Assembly (NCBI RefSeq): GCF_036370855.1
Contig: NC_088110.1
Coordinates: 19,525,501 to 19,589,500, forward strand
Source: Dromaius novaehollandiae
Lineage: Eukaryota; Chordata; Aves; Casuariiformes; Dromaiidae
Reading direction: 5' to 3'
DNA: 64,000 nt
Numbering within the stretch: position 1 is the stretch's first letter; every line of letters begins with the position of its first letter. A model generated the notes under the pieces. That model was not told the origin of the DNA and did no database searches. It saw only the letters and a program-made list of their open reading frames with translations. Positions 51,620-64,000 of this stretch are shown here, piece by piece. The position numbers and the translations under genes are program-made.

Positions 51620-52110
51620 ACTCTTCATGGCGCAAAAGGTCATGGCGGTCTAATCTACTACGAAAAACGAAGGCGCTCCGGAACACAACAGAATTGCTGT
51701 GCCGCTTCTTACAGTAGATCTGTGCTGCTCATTTCTCCATGTGCAGCTCAAGAAACTACTACATCTCCCATGGGACATACGCATGGGGCAGTCGCTTTCG
51801 TCACTAACAGGGACATACGATTTGGGCAATACCTACAGCGATTCCCATGTCACTCCTAATCCCAGCCTCGCTCGCTGTACTCTGACGGCTCCAAGAAGCG
51901 TCTCGGGGTGCACTCAGCCCCCTCCGTGTGCCCCCCAGCCATCCCCTGCCTTTACGCTCCTTTGCGGCCTTGCGCTCGGGAAGTCGTCCAGCAGTCCCGC
52001 GATGCTGCTGCCCGGCTCCAGCCCTCCGGCACCCCACCACCTCTCTGTGCTGCCTCTGGCCATAGGGAGGCCGGGAAGGGGAGACGGGCTGTCCTCAGCT
52101 TTGTCTTGGA
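51620..52110. promoter_or_regulatory. GC-rich promoter-like block in intron 1
   Basis: A ~490-base GC- and CpG-enriched segment in AT-rich intron. Within its left 150 bases are an E2F-like GGCGCAAA (51,629-51,636), a YY1-like ATGGCGG (51,642-51,648) and ACTACATCTCCCA (51,758-51,770), one mismatch from the ZNF143/THAP11 element ACTACAACTCCCA. Such sites cluster at TATA-less promoters. The frames crossing it (up to 143 codons) match no protein I know. A decayed LTR or processed insert is the main alternative. Confidence 0.4.
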
Positions 52111-53779
52111 AGACTTGGCTTCACAATTAAGAAGCTCAATATATATTTTAAGGCCAGGGAAGCGTAGCTGCTGTACTTTAATCAGTGAATTAAAGTATCA
52201 GTCATACTAAGCTGCCCTGAACAAGTGAACTCATGTACCAGTAATGCAAACTACTGACTGAATTTGCCCCATGGAGTTCCCTGATCTCAGAAATGCAGAA
52301 CTGGGTTATTTTAGTAGAGGTTGATTCACCAGTCATGAATTTCATTTCAGAAAATGATGTAATTTTTGCTTTTTGGTTCACTGTCTGCTCTGAAGTGTGA
52401 CAGCAGCTCTTTTACATACCCCAACAGTCTCAACAAACTTTTGTAAGAGACTGAGGGTTGAGAAGAAAGTGTTGTTCCTTCTTCATTTCCCTCAACACAT
52501 TTCATGGTGAGTCACTCGTGTCTAGTGAATGCTTTCTAGGGTCAGCACAAGCAACTCCCTTCTTATTTTGGGGCGCATGTATGCAAAGGATACCAATCCT
52601 GGCAACTCTCAAGATAACAAGTCTTGAATGCACTTTACCGTGGTAAAAAAATAAACAAACCTACCGAATTCAAAGCTTTCAAACTCACTCCTTACATTTG
52701 ATTAGTGCTTTATATGCGTCCTTTCAAAGCATTCCTAAAGCAACTACTTGTGTTCTAATTGGTTTAATTAGTATTTTTAAACACGTAGCATATATTTTAA
52801 AAAGCCCAATGCTAAACATTTTTATTCTTTAAAGGCAGATTATTAACTGTTTACAGCATGTGTAACTTCCATACATGACTTCTTTCTAAGGTTTTGCACT
52901 TATCCCATGTTATGACTCTAAGTTCAAATAAATACTTAGCATTTGGATTTTTCACAAACAAATGAGAATATTCTTGTCCTGTTTCAGAAAGAAAGGGTAT
53001 ATATTTATGCAGATGTAAAGCAGTTTGTAGACAGATGTGGGCAATTATATAGCTATACGCAATAATCCAGTATAGCATGGGGGAAACTGTTCTCTTTGTC
53101 CATATGACAGGACACATGGGTACAGATTTAAGACAATAAGTAATAAACTGTTTATGCATAGCAGGATAAAATGGGGGCACAGAACTGAACACTGAGTATT
53201 TTCCTTCTACCTAAATTTTACTTTGTCTTTAGTCAAAATCGTCCCATCTTTAAAAGGTACATTATTTTCCTAAGCAATAAAGCAAAGAAAACAAGAGACT
53301 GGTATTGATCTCATGAATGCAAATACCATAGTTTCTGCACTTAATAAAAATGTTCTCCCTCAAAATTGTATAAAAATTCATGATATTGAACTTTAAATAC
53401 AGGTGATGAACCCTAACACTTGGGATGGAGTTTTAGAATATGGTTTCTGAAGCAGCTACAAAATTTTAGACTGAGCCATCACATTAGTGCCCAGATTTTA
53501 TAAAACTTAAGAAATATGGAGACCATCTGTTCAGTTAGCTGCAAACTACTTTGCAGGATTTAAGGTTTGGAAAATTAAACTAGCTAACAAAGATAAAAAA
53601 GGAGGCAGTGGCTGGAAGTTTACCCTACCTAAATTAGAAATGAGATGCCCTTTCAGCATTAAGGTTGTAACATTTTATTTATAGCACTTAGGAAACTTCA
53701 CTAACAGCAATGGTGCACTTTCCGCAAATCACTTCAAATTAAGATGCAATGATTTCCTAATAGATGCAGTTTAACTAAA
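52111..53779 (+). other. CDYL2 intron 1, nothing recognised
   Basis: AT-rich intronic sequence. The longest frame (52,851-53,192 minus, 113 codons) is not beyond chance and matches no family I know. Confidence 0.5.
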
Positions 53780-53784
53780 TCAGA

Positions 53785-53902
53785 AGTTGGGACTTGATGC
53801 AGAACTGCTGAATGAAGATCATTCCTTTTGTAACCGAAGACTGGCTAGATGAATATAATTGTCCCTTCTGGCCTTAAAATCTATAAAACTGTGAGTCTGT
53901 AA
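53785..53902 (+). mobile_element. Ancient CR1-type LINE 3' tail
   Basis: GACTTGATGCAGAACTGC... GACTGGCTAGATGAATATAATTGTCCCTTCTGGCCTTAAAATCTATAAAACTGTGAG matches the plus-oriented 3' end of old sauropsid CR1 elements (CTAGATGA... GGTCCCTTCTGGCCTTAAAATCTATGA). Confidence 0.8.
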
Positions 53903-55642
53903 GTACTGCCGTGACAGATAAATAATCAAGTCTGGGCCATCACACTGAAAAGGAACATAGGTTCCTCCTAAATGAGCAATGCCACTTCTGGTGGCATGCT
54001 CACTTCTTCTGTGCCTTTGTGTATAAAATGTATTCTAGCTCTGTGCTCTAGTTTTTGTCAAAATATTATCAAGAGGTAGAATTTCCAAAAGTTTTATAGC
54101 CACAGACCAATATTTTGTCAAAAATAAAGAAAAAATAATGACAAAAAAATTGTGATACCATGTCATATATTCTGGAGGTTCATTATTATTTTAATAGGTT
54201 TGTATTTTTAATTTTTAGACTTTTACTACACAATAAACTTACCTAAAAATCTTAAGCTCAAACACGAGAGTCTTTTTCACCATTATTCTAGTGATCATCT
54301 AGTGAACAGCATATTAGTTTGGTATTTTAAACAGGGGTTGAAAACCTGCAGGTTTAGGAAAAGCATGGTGACCAGCTGTTTAGGAGTGAGTTCTAATGTG
54401 TGAATAGAAAATAAAGTGCATATCACTGTCATGTAGGAGAAATTTCACTATTTTATACTGTTACAAATAACAAACCAGCTCATAATCTAATTCTTTAGAA
54501 TTAGAAATTTTCTCACTTTACATGCAGCGTATTTAGATTATTGTAGGATGCCATTCATTGAATGTCGTATGACCAATATGACCCTACAATTACTTACATG
54601 ATTAGATTTCTTATTGCTGACTTATGAATCCTTTAACCAGAGGGGCATTAGACAGAGGAAGGGCCCTGGATCTTAAAATACAAACTCGCGGGTAGAAGAG
54701 AGCCTGAAAAATCTCTTTGCTCTCTACTAACTACCATAAAAATTTTTTGAAGCGAAATAGATTTTTATGTTGAAGAAAAAATGCAATTACATTCCTTAAG
54801 CAAAACTGAAGTGGCTTATTGATTAGCTTGGACAGGACTCTCCATTGTTCCTATCTATGGTATTAGAAGGGTTTAAAGAAATAAGGAAGTACATCAGCAA
54901 ACAGTTTAAAGTGGAAGATTTCGGATGTTTTTGTTTGTCATCTTGAAAAGAAAATATTTGATATTTTATGGCCATCAGAGGCAGTTACTAAATACCCGAA
55001 GAATGCTCATCTGAGTAAGACAAATTTCCAACAAAATGCAAGAGCTGTACAGATGATTCACATGCATTGCTCGTCCGCTCTGTCACCTTTAGAGAACTCC
55101 TTCTAGCAGTTAAAAGAAAACTGATGAACTTTCCATTCTTCTTTCCCCAGTGGCTGCCATCTAACTAGCACACAGCCTTACTCGTGTTGTAAAACATCTC
55201 AGATTCCCTTTAAAAGTAATGCACAGATTCAAACTTGCCTTTTGAAATCTGCGCTGGCTACTTGTAATTGTCTGCATTAACAGAATCAACAAGGCAGAAA
55301 TGGTAAAGATAATGAGCCTACGATACTGCATGTTTTGTATTTGCCCTGTACTGCACAGTGCGTATTTTGAACACTGCACGTGACATTCAACAGCCAAGGG
55401 CAAGGTCTTTTCCTGAATAACACTGCATTTTCACAGTGCAGAACCAACATCTTTGCTTTTTGTGCTCACTAGCAATAGTGCACACTGATCTGACAGCTAC
55501 TCCCTACCGGATTTTGTTACTGGCATATTCTGACCATTGCATCCAATGAACAAGCACAACATTATGGCACACTACAAATTAAGGGCAAATGCTCATTGCT
55601 CTAAGTTCTACCTGTTATGTTATTAAATAATAGTAACAATCA
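53903..55642 (+). other. CDYL2 intron 1, nothing recognised
   Basis: AT-rich intronic DNA. No canonical polyadenylation signal for the minus-strand ORF at 55.6-56.3 kb was found in its first ~480 downstream bases. Confidence 0.5.
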
Positions 55643-56320
55643 TTAGCATCCATGTAGTAGTATAGATTTGTATGGAACTAACATTTCAGAGTAATAATTG
55701 GGGAAGTACATACTCTCTAGGGAAATCCTCTGATTATTGAAAGACAAATTGTCACTTTCAGTGTAAATCATTCTCCCACCACCACCTAGAGTAGTTTCTT
55801 GTTTCCTTGGAATTAAAATAAAAATTTTTAACCATGTGCGCATCATCTCGAAACCTTCAATACATCTCCATAAAGTACTTTTTACATTCTTATCTATAAG
55901 TTTAGTTAATATCCCTATAAATATTCCAACAAGGATGAGGTTTATATTCCTTATATTAGGCTGCAGCTGAGAAGCATAATAAAAGTAATACTTCCCCCAA
56001 TATTTATCAGAATTCCTGTTGAAGTAGTAAGCATGTAACACACCTCGATCATGGGTGTTACTGTTTATTTCTACATTATTTTTTCTATGTACACCTTTGC
56101 AACCAACTGCTCTTTGGAGAAAAGGACAGGTTGACATGGGATCAGAACTTCCATATGTAGTTCCAGAATTGTCTGATCCAGATATATTGCTGTTCCCAGC
56201 AAAAGAAAATGGGTATTCATCCCATGAGTTTGCTACCAGTCCCAGTATGCTAGGAACCTCTTGATCTTTCCAGGAAACTGCATGGCATAAGCTAGTAGTG
56301 AAACTGCTAAATACAAGCAT
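55643..56320 (-). CDS. Unrecognised 225-codon ORF, antisense in CDYL2 intron 1
   Basis: This is the longest open frame outside the CpG island. It starts at an ATG with two in-frame TAG codons within 21 bases upstream, so the ATG is the only likely start of an uninterrupted frame. Residues 1-16 are mildly hydrophobic (possible weak signal peptide). Residues 125-142 (NINLILVGIFIGILTKLI) could be a single membrane span. Possible N-glycosylation sites are N45 (NIS) and N191 (NLS); cysteines are at 12, 65, 74, 153 and 225. If real, it may be a small single-pass membrane protein or an exon of a nested antisense gene. There is no poly(A) signal nearby and I recognise no family. Coding status is inferred from length alone. 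Confidence 0.3.
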   Translation of the reverse strand: MLVFSSFTTSLCHAVSWKDQEVPSILGLVANSWDEYPFSFAGNSNISGSDNSGTTYGSSDPMSTCPFLQRAVGCKGVHRKNNVEINSNTHDRGVLHAYYFNRNSDKYWGKYYFYYASQLQPNIRNINLILVGIFIGILTKLIDKNVKSTLWRCIEGFEMMRTWLKIFILIPRKQETTLGGGGRMIYTESDNLSFNNQRISLESMYFPNYYSEMLVPYKSILLHGC

Positions 56321-57305
56321 CAGCTAGCATGAATACTAAATGCAGATATTCAGCATGAGTTAAAATATCTTCTTTTTTCCCATTTGTATATGGTTCAGTA
56401 GGCTTCAAAACAGATTTTCTTCATCACAATTTTCATTTTGTGGACTGCTCTACATAAAAATTATTTCAGTGCGCCTTTCCCCTTTTCAACACCAGATGTG
56501 AAATCACTTTGTGGAGAAGGTATTCTTTTCAGACAAGGCATGATGTGAATGGATGGGGTGACAAGGGGACTAGAAACAGAAACTCAAACTTTCAAGCCCC
56601 ATCGAAGCATCCTGTCCTTGGGAGCATTCTGTCACCATCCCCGCAGAAACCTCCAGGATAAGTACAAGAACTACCTGCATGTTTCCTCTTAGCTTTGTGG
56701 CAAACGCACGGTGGTTTACTCCTCTTGAATTCAAGATGGCTTTAATTCTTTCATATTGGATGAAGAGCAAATACACAGCTGCTATCATGGAGCATGTTGT
56801 ATGTTCACGCCCCAATTCACCTCACATTCACTTGTTCAGCTCATACCAGAAATACTGAAAGTTCATACAAACACTGAAAATACAGATTATTAAATTGTAG
56901 CTTCAAGTTGGATTACTTCAGAATGTATCTCATTTAGTATTAAAAATTGCCTATTCAATGACTAAGAAAACATTTTTTAAAAACCCCTGTGATCAGCTGA
57001 CCTTAGTCCTCCAACCTGTCTCTCTCTATTACATCTCACAGAATAGATGACTCTTGCAGTATGACCTCAAAGTCAACAACTCCTGACGGTATCAGGTCAA
57101 GGCAAGAAGGAAGTTCAGAGCTGCCTGTGGGAAACTCCCTTCCAGCAGCCTAGTAAATCTGAATTCAGCTTAATTGAGTCAGTTCATACACCCCCTTCCA
57201 CGCACTGTAGAGAACTTAGTTTTTCGAACAGAACTGCTTTGCCGAGTGGAAAGGAATTAATAAAGAATTAGTAAATGATCAGTAAAGATTTTAAGCAAAA
57301 TTTAT
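56321..57305 (+). other. CDYL2 intron 1, nothing recognised
   Basis: AT-rich intronic DNA without a recognised exon or repeat. It would contain the promoter of the antisense ORF if that is a single-exon gene; no TATA box or CpG enrichment is apparent. Confidence 0.5.
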
Positions 57306-57308
57306 GTA

Positions 57309-57487
57309 TCATAGAATCATAGAATAATTTAGGTTGGAAGGGACTTTTGGAGGTTATCTGATCCAACCCCCCTCGCTCAAAGGAGTACCAACTTAATTAG
57401 GTTTCTCAGGGTCTTGTCCAGTCAAGTTCCGAGTGTCTCCAGGGCCAGAGATGCCACAGCCTCTCTGGGCACCTGCTACAGTGTTAG
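57309..57487 (-). mobile_element. CR1 LINE 3' end
   Basis: Starts with TCATAGAATCATAGAATAAT TTAGGTTGGAAGGGAC, the reverse complement of the avian CR1 3' end with its terminal octamer repeat. It continues to GCCACAGCCTCTCTGGGCACCTGCTACAGTG. It is the best-preserved CR1 end in the window. Confidence 0.95.
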
Positions 57488-57489
57488 AC

Positions 57490-59990
57490 TGTATGTATAG
57501 TTTGTGTTAGGATGGTTTGTGTTAAGGATGATGGTGAGGATATTAGAAGACTATAATGCACTCATTAGAAGACTAATTAGGTGCTGGATTCATGACAGTC
57601 CCTGAACAGTTTATTAGCCGTTTGTTAACACTCCTTTTCATAATTCCATAAACCATTTGCAAGCGGAATCTTGATACTAAATGTGACCCAGCAGTTTCTT
57701 AAATTAAAGTGTGAATTTAAGCTTCCATTCATAAACTACTTGGAAGTCTTGGAGTACCAATGTATGTTGGTCTCTGCACTAACCCCCATTTAATAATAAG
57801 CAGACAGCTGCAGCCTTCCACAGCTTCAGTCTGTGCCTGGCATAGTGCCATGGAGGGAACATATACTAGCCTAATCCCAGTGAGACAAATGTAGGAATAA
57901 ATCTAAGAAACCCTACATTTAGAAGAATATAGTGCCCCATTCTAGGGAGGCACATGAACCCTTTGCCTCTCCATTGCTGTGCAGGCAGCTAGGAGCAGCT
58001 GATGTATTAACACACCCATCTGACTAACAAATGGATGGAAAATTTCCTAAGTAATATATTCACTACTTATATATTCAATACTGCTTCAAGCACAGACATT
58101 TCTAAATGGATCCTCAGCTTCATCAAAGTTCCTGTCTCACCCTGACACTTGGTACGTCTGTATGTTCAATCAACACCGTCAACATGAAGATGCAGCCCAG
58201 GCTCCACTGTAACCCTTACAGTAAACCCTTAGGCATTTTGAGCAGGATGACAGGATCTGTCCTTCTCTGCCTGAGAAACGCCAGTGTTCTTCTTTGAGAC
58301 CTCTTTGACAGGAGTAATGGACTCCATTCATAGCAACCCCTATCGCTGGAGGTACTGCCAACGCTTTGCTGAAACCCTCCTCAGCAAGAAGGGTCTAAAA
58401 GAACTCAATTCCTCTATTAAAAGAACTCAAGATTCATCAATTAACGCCTCCCTAGCTTATGTGTATTACCAAGGCTGAGGTCAAGGAACGGTGAACATCT
58501 GTTGCCAAAGTCACCTTCCAGCAGGATCTAGGGCATGAGGACAGCAGGAAGGCAGCCCGCCTGCCGCCTCGGTGCGTGCCGCTCTGATACCACCTCCAGA
58601 GGGGACCCCCGTTGCCAAAGGACTTCCATGGCAACATACAGCTCGGAGCCTGCCATGCAGTATGGTGCAGTCAGGGTCTGACTCATCGCACACATATCCA
58701 ACTTGTACAAGCACAGATGTGTGAGTGTCTTTCATCCACACTGTAAGCAAACTGTCCTCCCCACACAGAGGCCATCTGATTGCTCCAAAACACACACTGA
58801 TGTTAAACCCATGAATATGCTTTTATTCCTTTGCATCTCTGCATTTGGAGCACTGTTGCCACTTTTTAAATGTAGATTTCTAACCAGCTACACTATGAGG
58901 CTTTTTTAGATGCATCAGTCTGATGAATGCTGACAGCTTTCATAACTACCTTTACTACTGTCCAAAATACAGTTTGTTCCTTCTAGGCACTCATAGTAAG
59001 TTGGTTTTACACTGGACAGAATTCCGATCTCAAGTACACAAATTAAATCTGCAGTGAAAACCAGTGCAATAATTGAGGCTAGAATTTGGCCTACTGACCT
59101 TGCCCATCTGAATGATATCTCTCTCTGAGGGCACAACGGTGTATTATTCTTCCTCTTTGCCAATTACTCTTTCATAGATAATTTTTAGAATTTTATGTGA
59201 CATTTTTCTAGGATGTTGCGATGGTCTCCTGGATACTTACTTTAAATTCTGTGCTCCTATCGTGCCATTATAGTTGTCTAAAGCATGTTTCTTTTTTCCT
59301 CTTTCTGCTCTACCTTTCTTTTTGGCTCATTTCTGTGTTCTGCCATCACATTATCTGCTATTTGATGGGGTAGCTTCATTTGTATAACCAAGAAAATGAA
59401 GAATTCTGCTGAATTCTGAAAGAAATCTTCGTGTTTCATGACTTCGCTTCTCTTATCCCACTGCCTCACACACTGCTACCTCAGCTTTTCACTCAGAGGA
59501 TCTCCCCTCAACTTTCTTCTACTTCGTACAGTTATCTATTTTTAGCCCTTTCCTTCTAAAACCGATTCCTGCACGATGTTATTCAGAAATTTGAATATTA
59601 CTACCATCTCTGCCTGGATGATTCAGAGAGATACTGCTCTGCTCCAGACTAGTCTGGAGTCCTAGTCTATAGTCCTATCCTAATTTGGAGACAGAAAGCA
59701 TTAAATGGCTGTGATTTACCTTTCTGACATCTCCTTATACCTGTCCAGCTGGACAGGATATACAGTAATATAACATGGACAGAGTTCTTCATTTTCCTCA
59801 CTCACCTGCAGGCTTTTAGATTGGGGCTTCTTTTGACTAGATGCTCTCTCAAATGTATTGATCATTTTGAAAATACTTGTTTCTTCCTGTACACTGTAGC
59901 CATAAAACATATCCTATCACTCAAGATTCTTTACACACTATATCAAAAACCTGCTGTTCTACATCCCTTTTCTTCAAGTAACTACCACCT
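57490..59990 (+). other. CDYL2 intron 1, nothing recognised
   Basis: Intronic sequence with only short frames; the GC-richer patch at 58.5-58.65 kb has open frames on the minus strand without recognisable similarity. Confidence 0.5.
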
Positions 59991-59999
59991 CAACTTCTA

Positions 60000-60370
60000 G
60001 CCCTGACAGGGAATCAGGATGTCCACCCCACTTTTTACATCAGTGACACCTGCTCTAATTGTCCATTTGTCACATTTGCTACCACAGAGCTTTAATTTTT
60101 CCAAGCTATCATTTCAGTCCAGGGCATGTTCCTTGACAATATCTGCAAAGCTATCATGTTGTCCTCTTTCAAATACTACTTTAAAATTCACTTCTACAAT
60201 GACGCTTTTAAAAACCCTGGTAAGGAGAGTGTTCTACAACTGCTGCTCACACTGATTGGTATCACCTTGTACTGTGATCTGCTGTACCCTCCTGCTGTCT
60301 CTTCTCTTCTCCATAGTGTAAGCTTTGCAAAGCCAGCAAACTGCCCTTAGACAACTCCTCCCAGGTGTCA
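60000..60370 (+). mobile_element. Possible L2-like LINE remnant
   Basis: TTTCAAATACTACTTTAAAATTCACTTCTACAATGACGC... CCTGGTAAG and then AGTGTAAGCTTTGCAAAGCCAGCAAACTGCC follow the order of the L2 3' region (tail phrase TGTAAGCTCCTTGAGGGCAGG). Divergence is high, so this is tentative. Confidence 0.35.
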
Positions 60371-63300
60371 CACTGCATGAAGCTGGTAAAGCCTCTCTGA
60401 ACAACTGAAGCTTGTGCCAGCATTGAAATCATAGGTCCTCAGCACCTATGGAACCCACCAAGGGAGGAACAGCTCCCCAGAAAGTAGGCTTTCATTGCTT
60501 TGTGCTCAAGTTTACCACTTTTCTGTAAAAAGGATAAGGAAATATTTTTCTACCTACCACACAAGAACATGTGGCTTATTTTATGACAGTCGTACCGGTA
60601 GCATTTGTAGGGCAATGAGTCATTGAGCGGTAGTACAGCACAGGAGTTCAAATATTTATTTATACAGTGCTATAGCTGAACCTTTGTATTTTTCTATGTG
60701 GAATCTTCACTTCTGGCTAAGCTTTGGGATGGATGTAAGAGTGCCCAACCGAAGCCCTGGCCTTCAGCTGAATTTGAATAAAGCCCATATGGCTGAAAAA
60801 AAATCTGAGTGAACTTTACAACAGAACACTAAAATAAGCTAGACTTGAACATGGTAACAGGAGAACAACTTGCAAATGAACATAAAAGTAAACAGACGGC
60901 ATTAATTAATTCTAATGATCCCAGGTACAGCTTTTTCATAAATTAGTAATAGCTGCCTGTATTTGTGGACATTGCAAAATATTCCCTGAGCGTTTGCTGT
61001 AAGGTTAGCAAAAAGCATCTTCAGTGATAGTCATGTTATTTTTTTTTAACTGCTGCTTATGTGTTTCTACATCTGTTTAGAAACAGGAGTATTCTTAACA
61101 CATGCTGGTTTTACTGAGAGAACTGTGATACGTTCACACAAACACTGATTTGCTTAGAGTCTCTTGAAGTCCTATTCCTGTTCCTATAAACTGCTTTTAA
61201 AGTAATAATAAAACACCTTGTGGTATCTAGGTTTAAATCTCAGGGTTTCCCACTTCGATTTTACTTGCTTCCAAGTAAATTGGGAATAATCCTGCTGACC
61301 TGCAGTACTGTAAAGGAAGCACAGGCAGAAGCAGGTCCTTACAAGGTTGTACTGAACTCTTCCTCTCTGATAAACGCACGTCTTTCCCATACACATTCTC
61401 TCAGATGGTACCAAACTGGAGAATCCCACAGAACTCAGCAGAGAAACACTCAGGGATGTGGTCCACAGTGTTAGAAAGCTGAGAGCCATAGGTCCACCCA
61501 AAACAGCCAGCTCTCTGTAGAGCTTAACAAAATATTTTGTCTCTTTGAATTTGATGTCTCATTCCCCATTTAGTCATCTGTGTTTGTCACAAAAACAGAC
61601 TTTACAAGAACAGTTCTGCTTAAAGCAAACTTCATCCATGTCTTGATTTTCCTCTATTATCAGAATATATTAACTGTATTCCTAATTCCCACTTGTGACA
61701 GTAAACAGGAACTGCATTTATTTTTTCCTTTGTTGGTCTATATACAGGAATATAGCTATTGTTTCTATATTTAAAGCATGCACTATAATGTACAAAACTC
61801 ATTTAATGACACAGTAAAAATTACCAGCTATACTTTACTACTGAAATAAAACTAAGCATTTATCATCAAACTCAAATGTTCTGGATAGAATTCTAACAGA
61901 TTCATTCCAAATTAAATTGTGCTAGCAAGTTTGTAGAGCGTGTGATCAGAATTGACTAATTTTTAACATAACAGGTATTAAAATTTTGGTATGCCCTGCT
62001 TCTTGCTTTCCTTTTCTTAAGAAATATGAGCACCAAAAAATAATCTTACATTAACTTACTATACAGAAGAAAACAGTGATTTGGTAAAGGAAATGCAACC
62101 ATTATGCTTTACAATAGATGGAAACCCCCAGGTTCTTTGGATTTTCACATATGTTGTATGTGTTGATTAGTGTTTGTAATTGAAAGGGATCTGAACTATT
62201 TACTGAGGGACAAATCTAAAGAGGTCTCCTCCACTATTGCATAATAGTTCTTTTGATGACAGTGGCATATATTTGGACTGCAAAAGAAAAATACTGTTCT
62301 TTTACATATAAAGAACATTCTCAAGATAAACTTAACCTAGCCCAAAAGAGCATCTCTCTTTTTTAAAGGACACTTTCCTTGGACCCTTGAAAACAAACTT
62401 GCTTTCCAAATGGAAACTTTCAGTATTGTTTATGAAATGATTACATTTAAGAATTACCAGCTCTTTGCTATGCAACCTGTCAACAAGAAACCCAAGGCAG
62501 AAATATGTTCTGTATCATTAACATACACAACATGAAAGGGTTTGCATGATGTAATTGCCTGCAACGACAGTGATTACACATGCTGCCCACGAAGTCCTCT
62601 CTTGGTCCCTGTATCATCTTTTAATTTTCCTTCTCCAGTCCTTTCCCACAAAGCAGTGTTGGCCTACACAAAAATCCCCTTCCTCCAGCACATGATTCTT
62701 TGTATAGTATTATTCCTGTTTGCTCAAAAACCAGCAGTGAATCTGGCATTTGCACCATAGATATTGTTATATATACATGCTTAAAGATCCTAGTAAAAGA
62801 AAGTGATTCAGAATACATCCTTTAAGCTAGAGTGGGAGAGGAACACAGCTGTAACAGACTGGGAGACACGAGCACCCCAAGTTCTGACCAGGAGAGTTTC
62901 AACAAACAAAGTGAAAGAAGACATAGACATGAAAACAGCTTCTGCTAGGAGAGTCAGCAACAGAGACAAATGACATCAAAGGGGAAAACACACTTCTGTG
63001 GAAGTGGAGATGGGGAATCAGGGCAATTTTCAAAAGGAAAATGCAGAAAAGACTAGAAATGAGCAACTGAGAGGCAAGACCAGAAGTTCAGTTTTACTGA
63101 GCCTGAATTCCAGATGAAGGTGGGACTTCCAAGAAAAATGGCATAAGGCGACTAGAGATATGAGCGTACATGGAAGCTGTGGTCGGCTGTTTTTCTGCAG
63201 GCTATGAGCCAGGATGGCGTTTGATCTAAACTGGTAATAAAGACAAGCTCCTTCTGCCAGAAGACTCCTTACGCAAAGAGGAAATCACGTTGCTTACGAG

Positions 63301-64000
63301 AACACAGAGTTAGGCTTTTGTTTCATTTTCTTTAATGTAATGGGATGCCAGGGAAGATAGCTAACGGAGTTTACTTATCCAGGCAGAACACTGGGTTCAA
63401 ATAATATAATCTTAGGATTGCGAAAGCTGCATTTTCAAGAATAACTTCTAATTGCCTCCGCAATACTGTAAAGCATAATTAACTTGCAGTGTACTTCTGC
63501 CTTTCTATATAAACCTGGAACATCAAATCACATAGCAGGAAGCCTCTACGATGCTACTGTCTATCAGGGCAGGAAGATCAAAGCGGCAGGCCGACATACA
63601 GGGAGCAGCAGGAGTTTTTACAGCATTCATTTGGTCTGTCTTAGGCCTTCGTATGTATGTGTTGTAGGATGTGTATACTTAATGCAAGGTTGGCAACGTT
63701 ATTCGATATCAGGCCCTTAAATGTTTTCCAGTGGAAATGCAGAACATTCAGAATTCCACTAGCAAGTTTAACACTTCTGCTGATTCTGAGAAGATTGTAG
63801 AAATTTAGAATTTCATATGCTTAAAAAGAGAAAGAGGAAAGAGAGGAAAATGCAGTATTTTCTTAACACTAACAAGGTGTTCACTGAGCCCTGGAAAAGA
63901 TGTCATCCTGGAAAGATGTCATTTGATGTTTTGCCTGTGAATGATTCGGGCCAGGAATGTTTTCCCTTTTATTTTTATGACTATCTAGCCTTTTCTCTTT
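60371..64000 (+). other. CDYL2 intron 1, nothing recognised
   Basis: AT-rich intronic DNA. No CDYL2 exon 2 (chromodomain) coding sequence was recognised before the window ends. Confidence 0.5.

Larger units (their letters stand above)
36868..64000 (+). other. CDYL2: CDYL2 intron 1 (5' part, runs off the window)
   Basis: The sequence begins with the donor GTAGCG after exon 1. No continuation of the chromodomain was recognised anywhere up to position 64,000, so the first intron is at least 27 kb. A long first intron agrees with CDYL2 in other vertebrates. It contains CR1 copies, small tandem repeats, a GC-rich promoter-like block and an antisense 225-codon ORF, each listed separately. Confidence 0.75.

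Noticed and set aside
1..64000. tRNA, rRNA, snRNA or CRISPR features
   Set aside because: No cloverleaf boxes, rRNA cores or repeat-spacer arrays were recognised on either strand, though a covariance-model scan could find what reading by eye misses.

Overview
This window is vertebrate nuclear DNA, almost certainly from a bird. The evidence is AT-rich non-coding sequence with several CR1 retrotransposons, some ending in the avian-type ATTCTATGATTCT-like tail (for example on the minus strand at 57,309 and the plus strand at 29,800), one large CpG island, and almost no long open frames outside that island. There are no operons, ribosome binding sites, CRISPR arrays or other prokaryotic features.

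The one gene I can name is CDYL2 (chromodomain Y-like 2). Its first coding exon, only eight codons (MASGDLYE), lies at 36,844-36,867 on the plus strand inside a CpG-island promoter (about 35.5-37.9 kb). A GT splice donor follows immediately, so 36,868 to the window end is the 5' part of CDYL2 intron 1. The first ~35.5 kb is upstream intergenic sequence. The chromodomain remainder and the enoyl-CoA-hydratase-like domain must lie beyond the window.

Layout: 1-35.5 kb is upstream intergenic DNA with a small CpG-rich block (862-1,096), CR1 copies at about 14.1-14.7, 22.2, 26.6-27.05 and 29.6-29.8 kb, an L2-like LINE tail near 32.6-33.2 kb and a GC-rich block at 25.2-25.9 kb. 35.5-37.9 kb is the CDYL2 promoter and first exon. 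37.9-64 kb is intron 1, with an old interrupted CR1 at 44-45.7 kb, a CR1 tail at 53.8 kb, a younger CR1 at 57.3 kb, a GC-rich promoter-like block at 51.6-52.1 kb and a minus-strand 225-codon open frame at 55.6-56.3 kb that is much longer than chance predicts.

I found no convincing new multi-gene system. The best leads are the 225-codon ORF, the two small promoter-like GC-rich blocks, an exon-like minus-strand segment at 3.5-3.9 kb, and a paired MARE/AP-1 site at 19.6 kb. Most remaining short frames look like chance ORFs and are not annotated.
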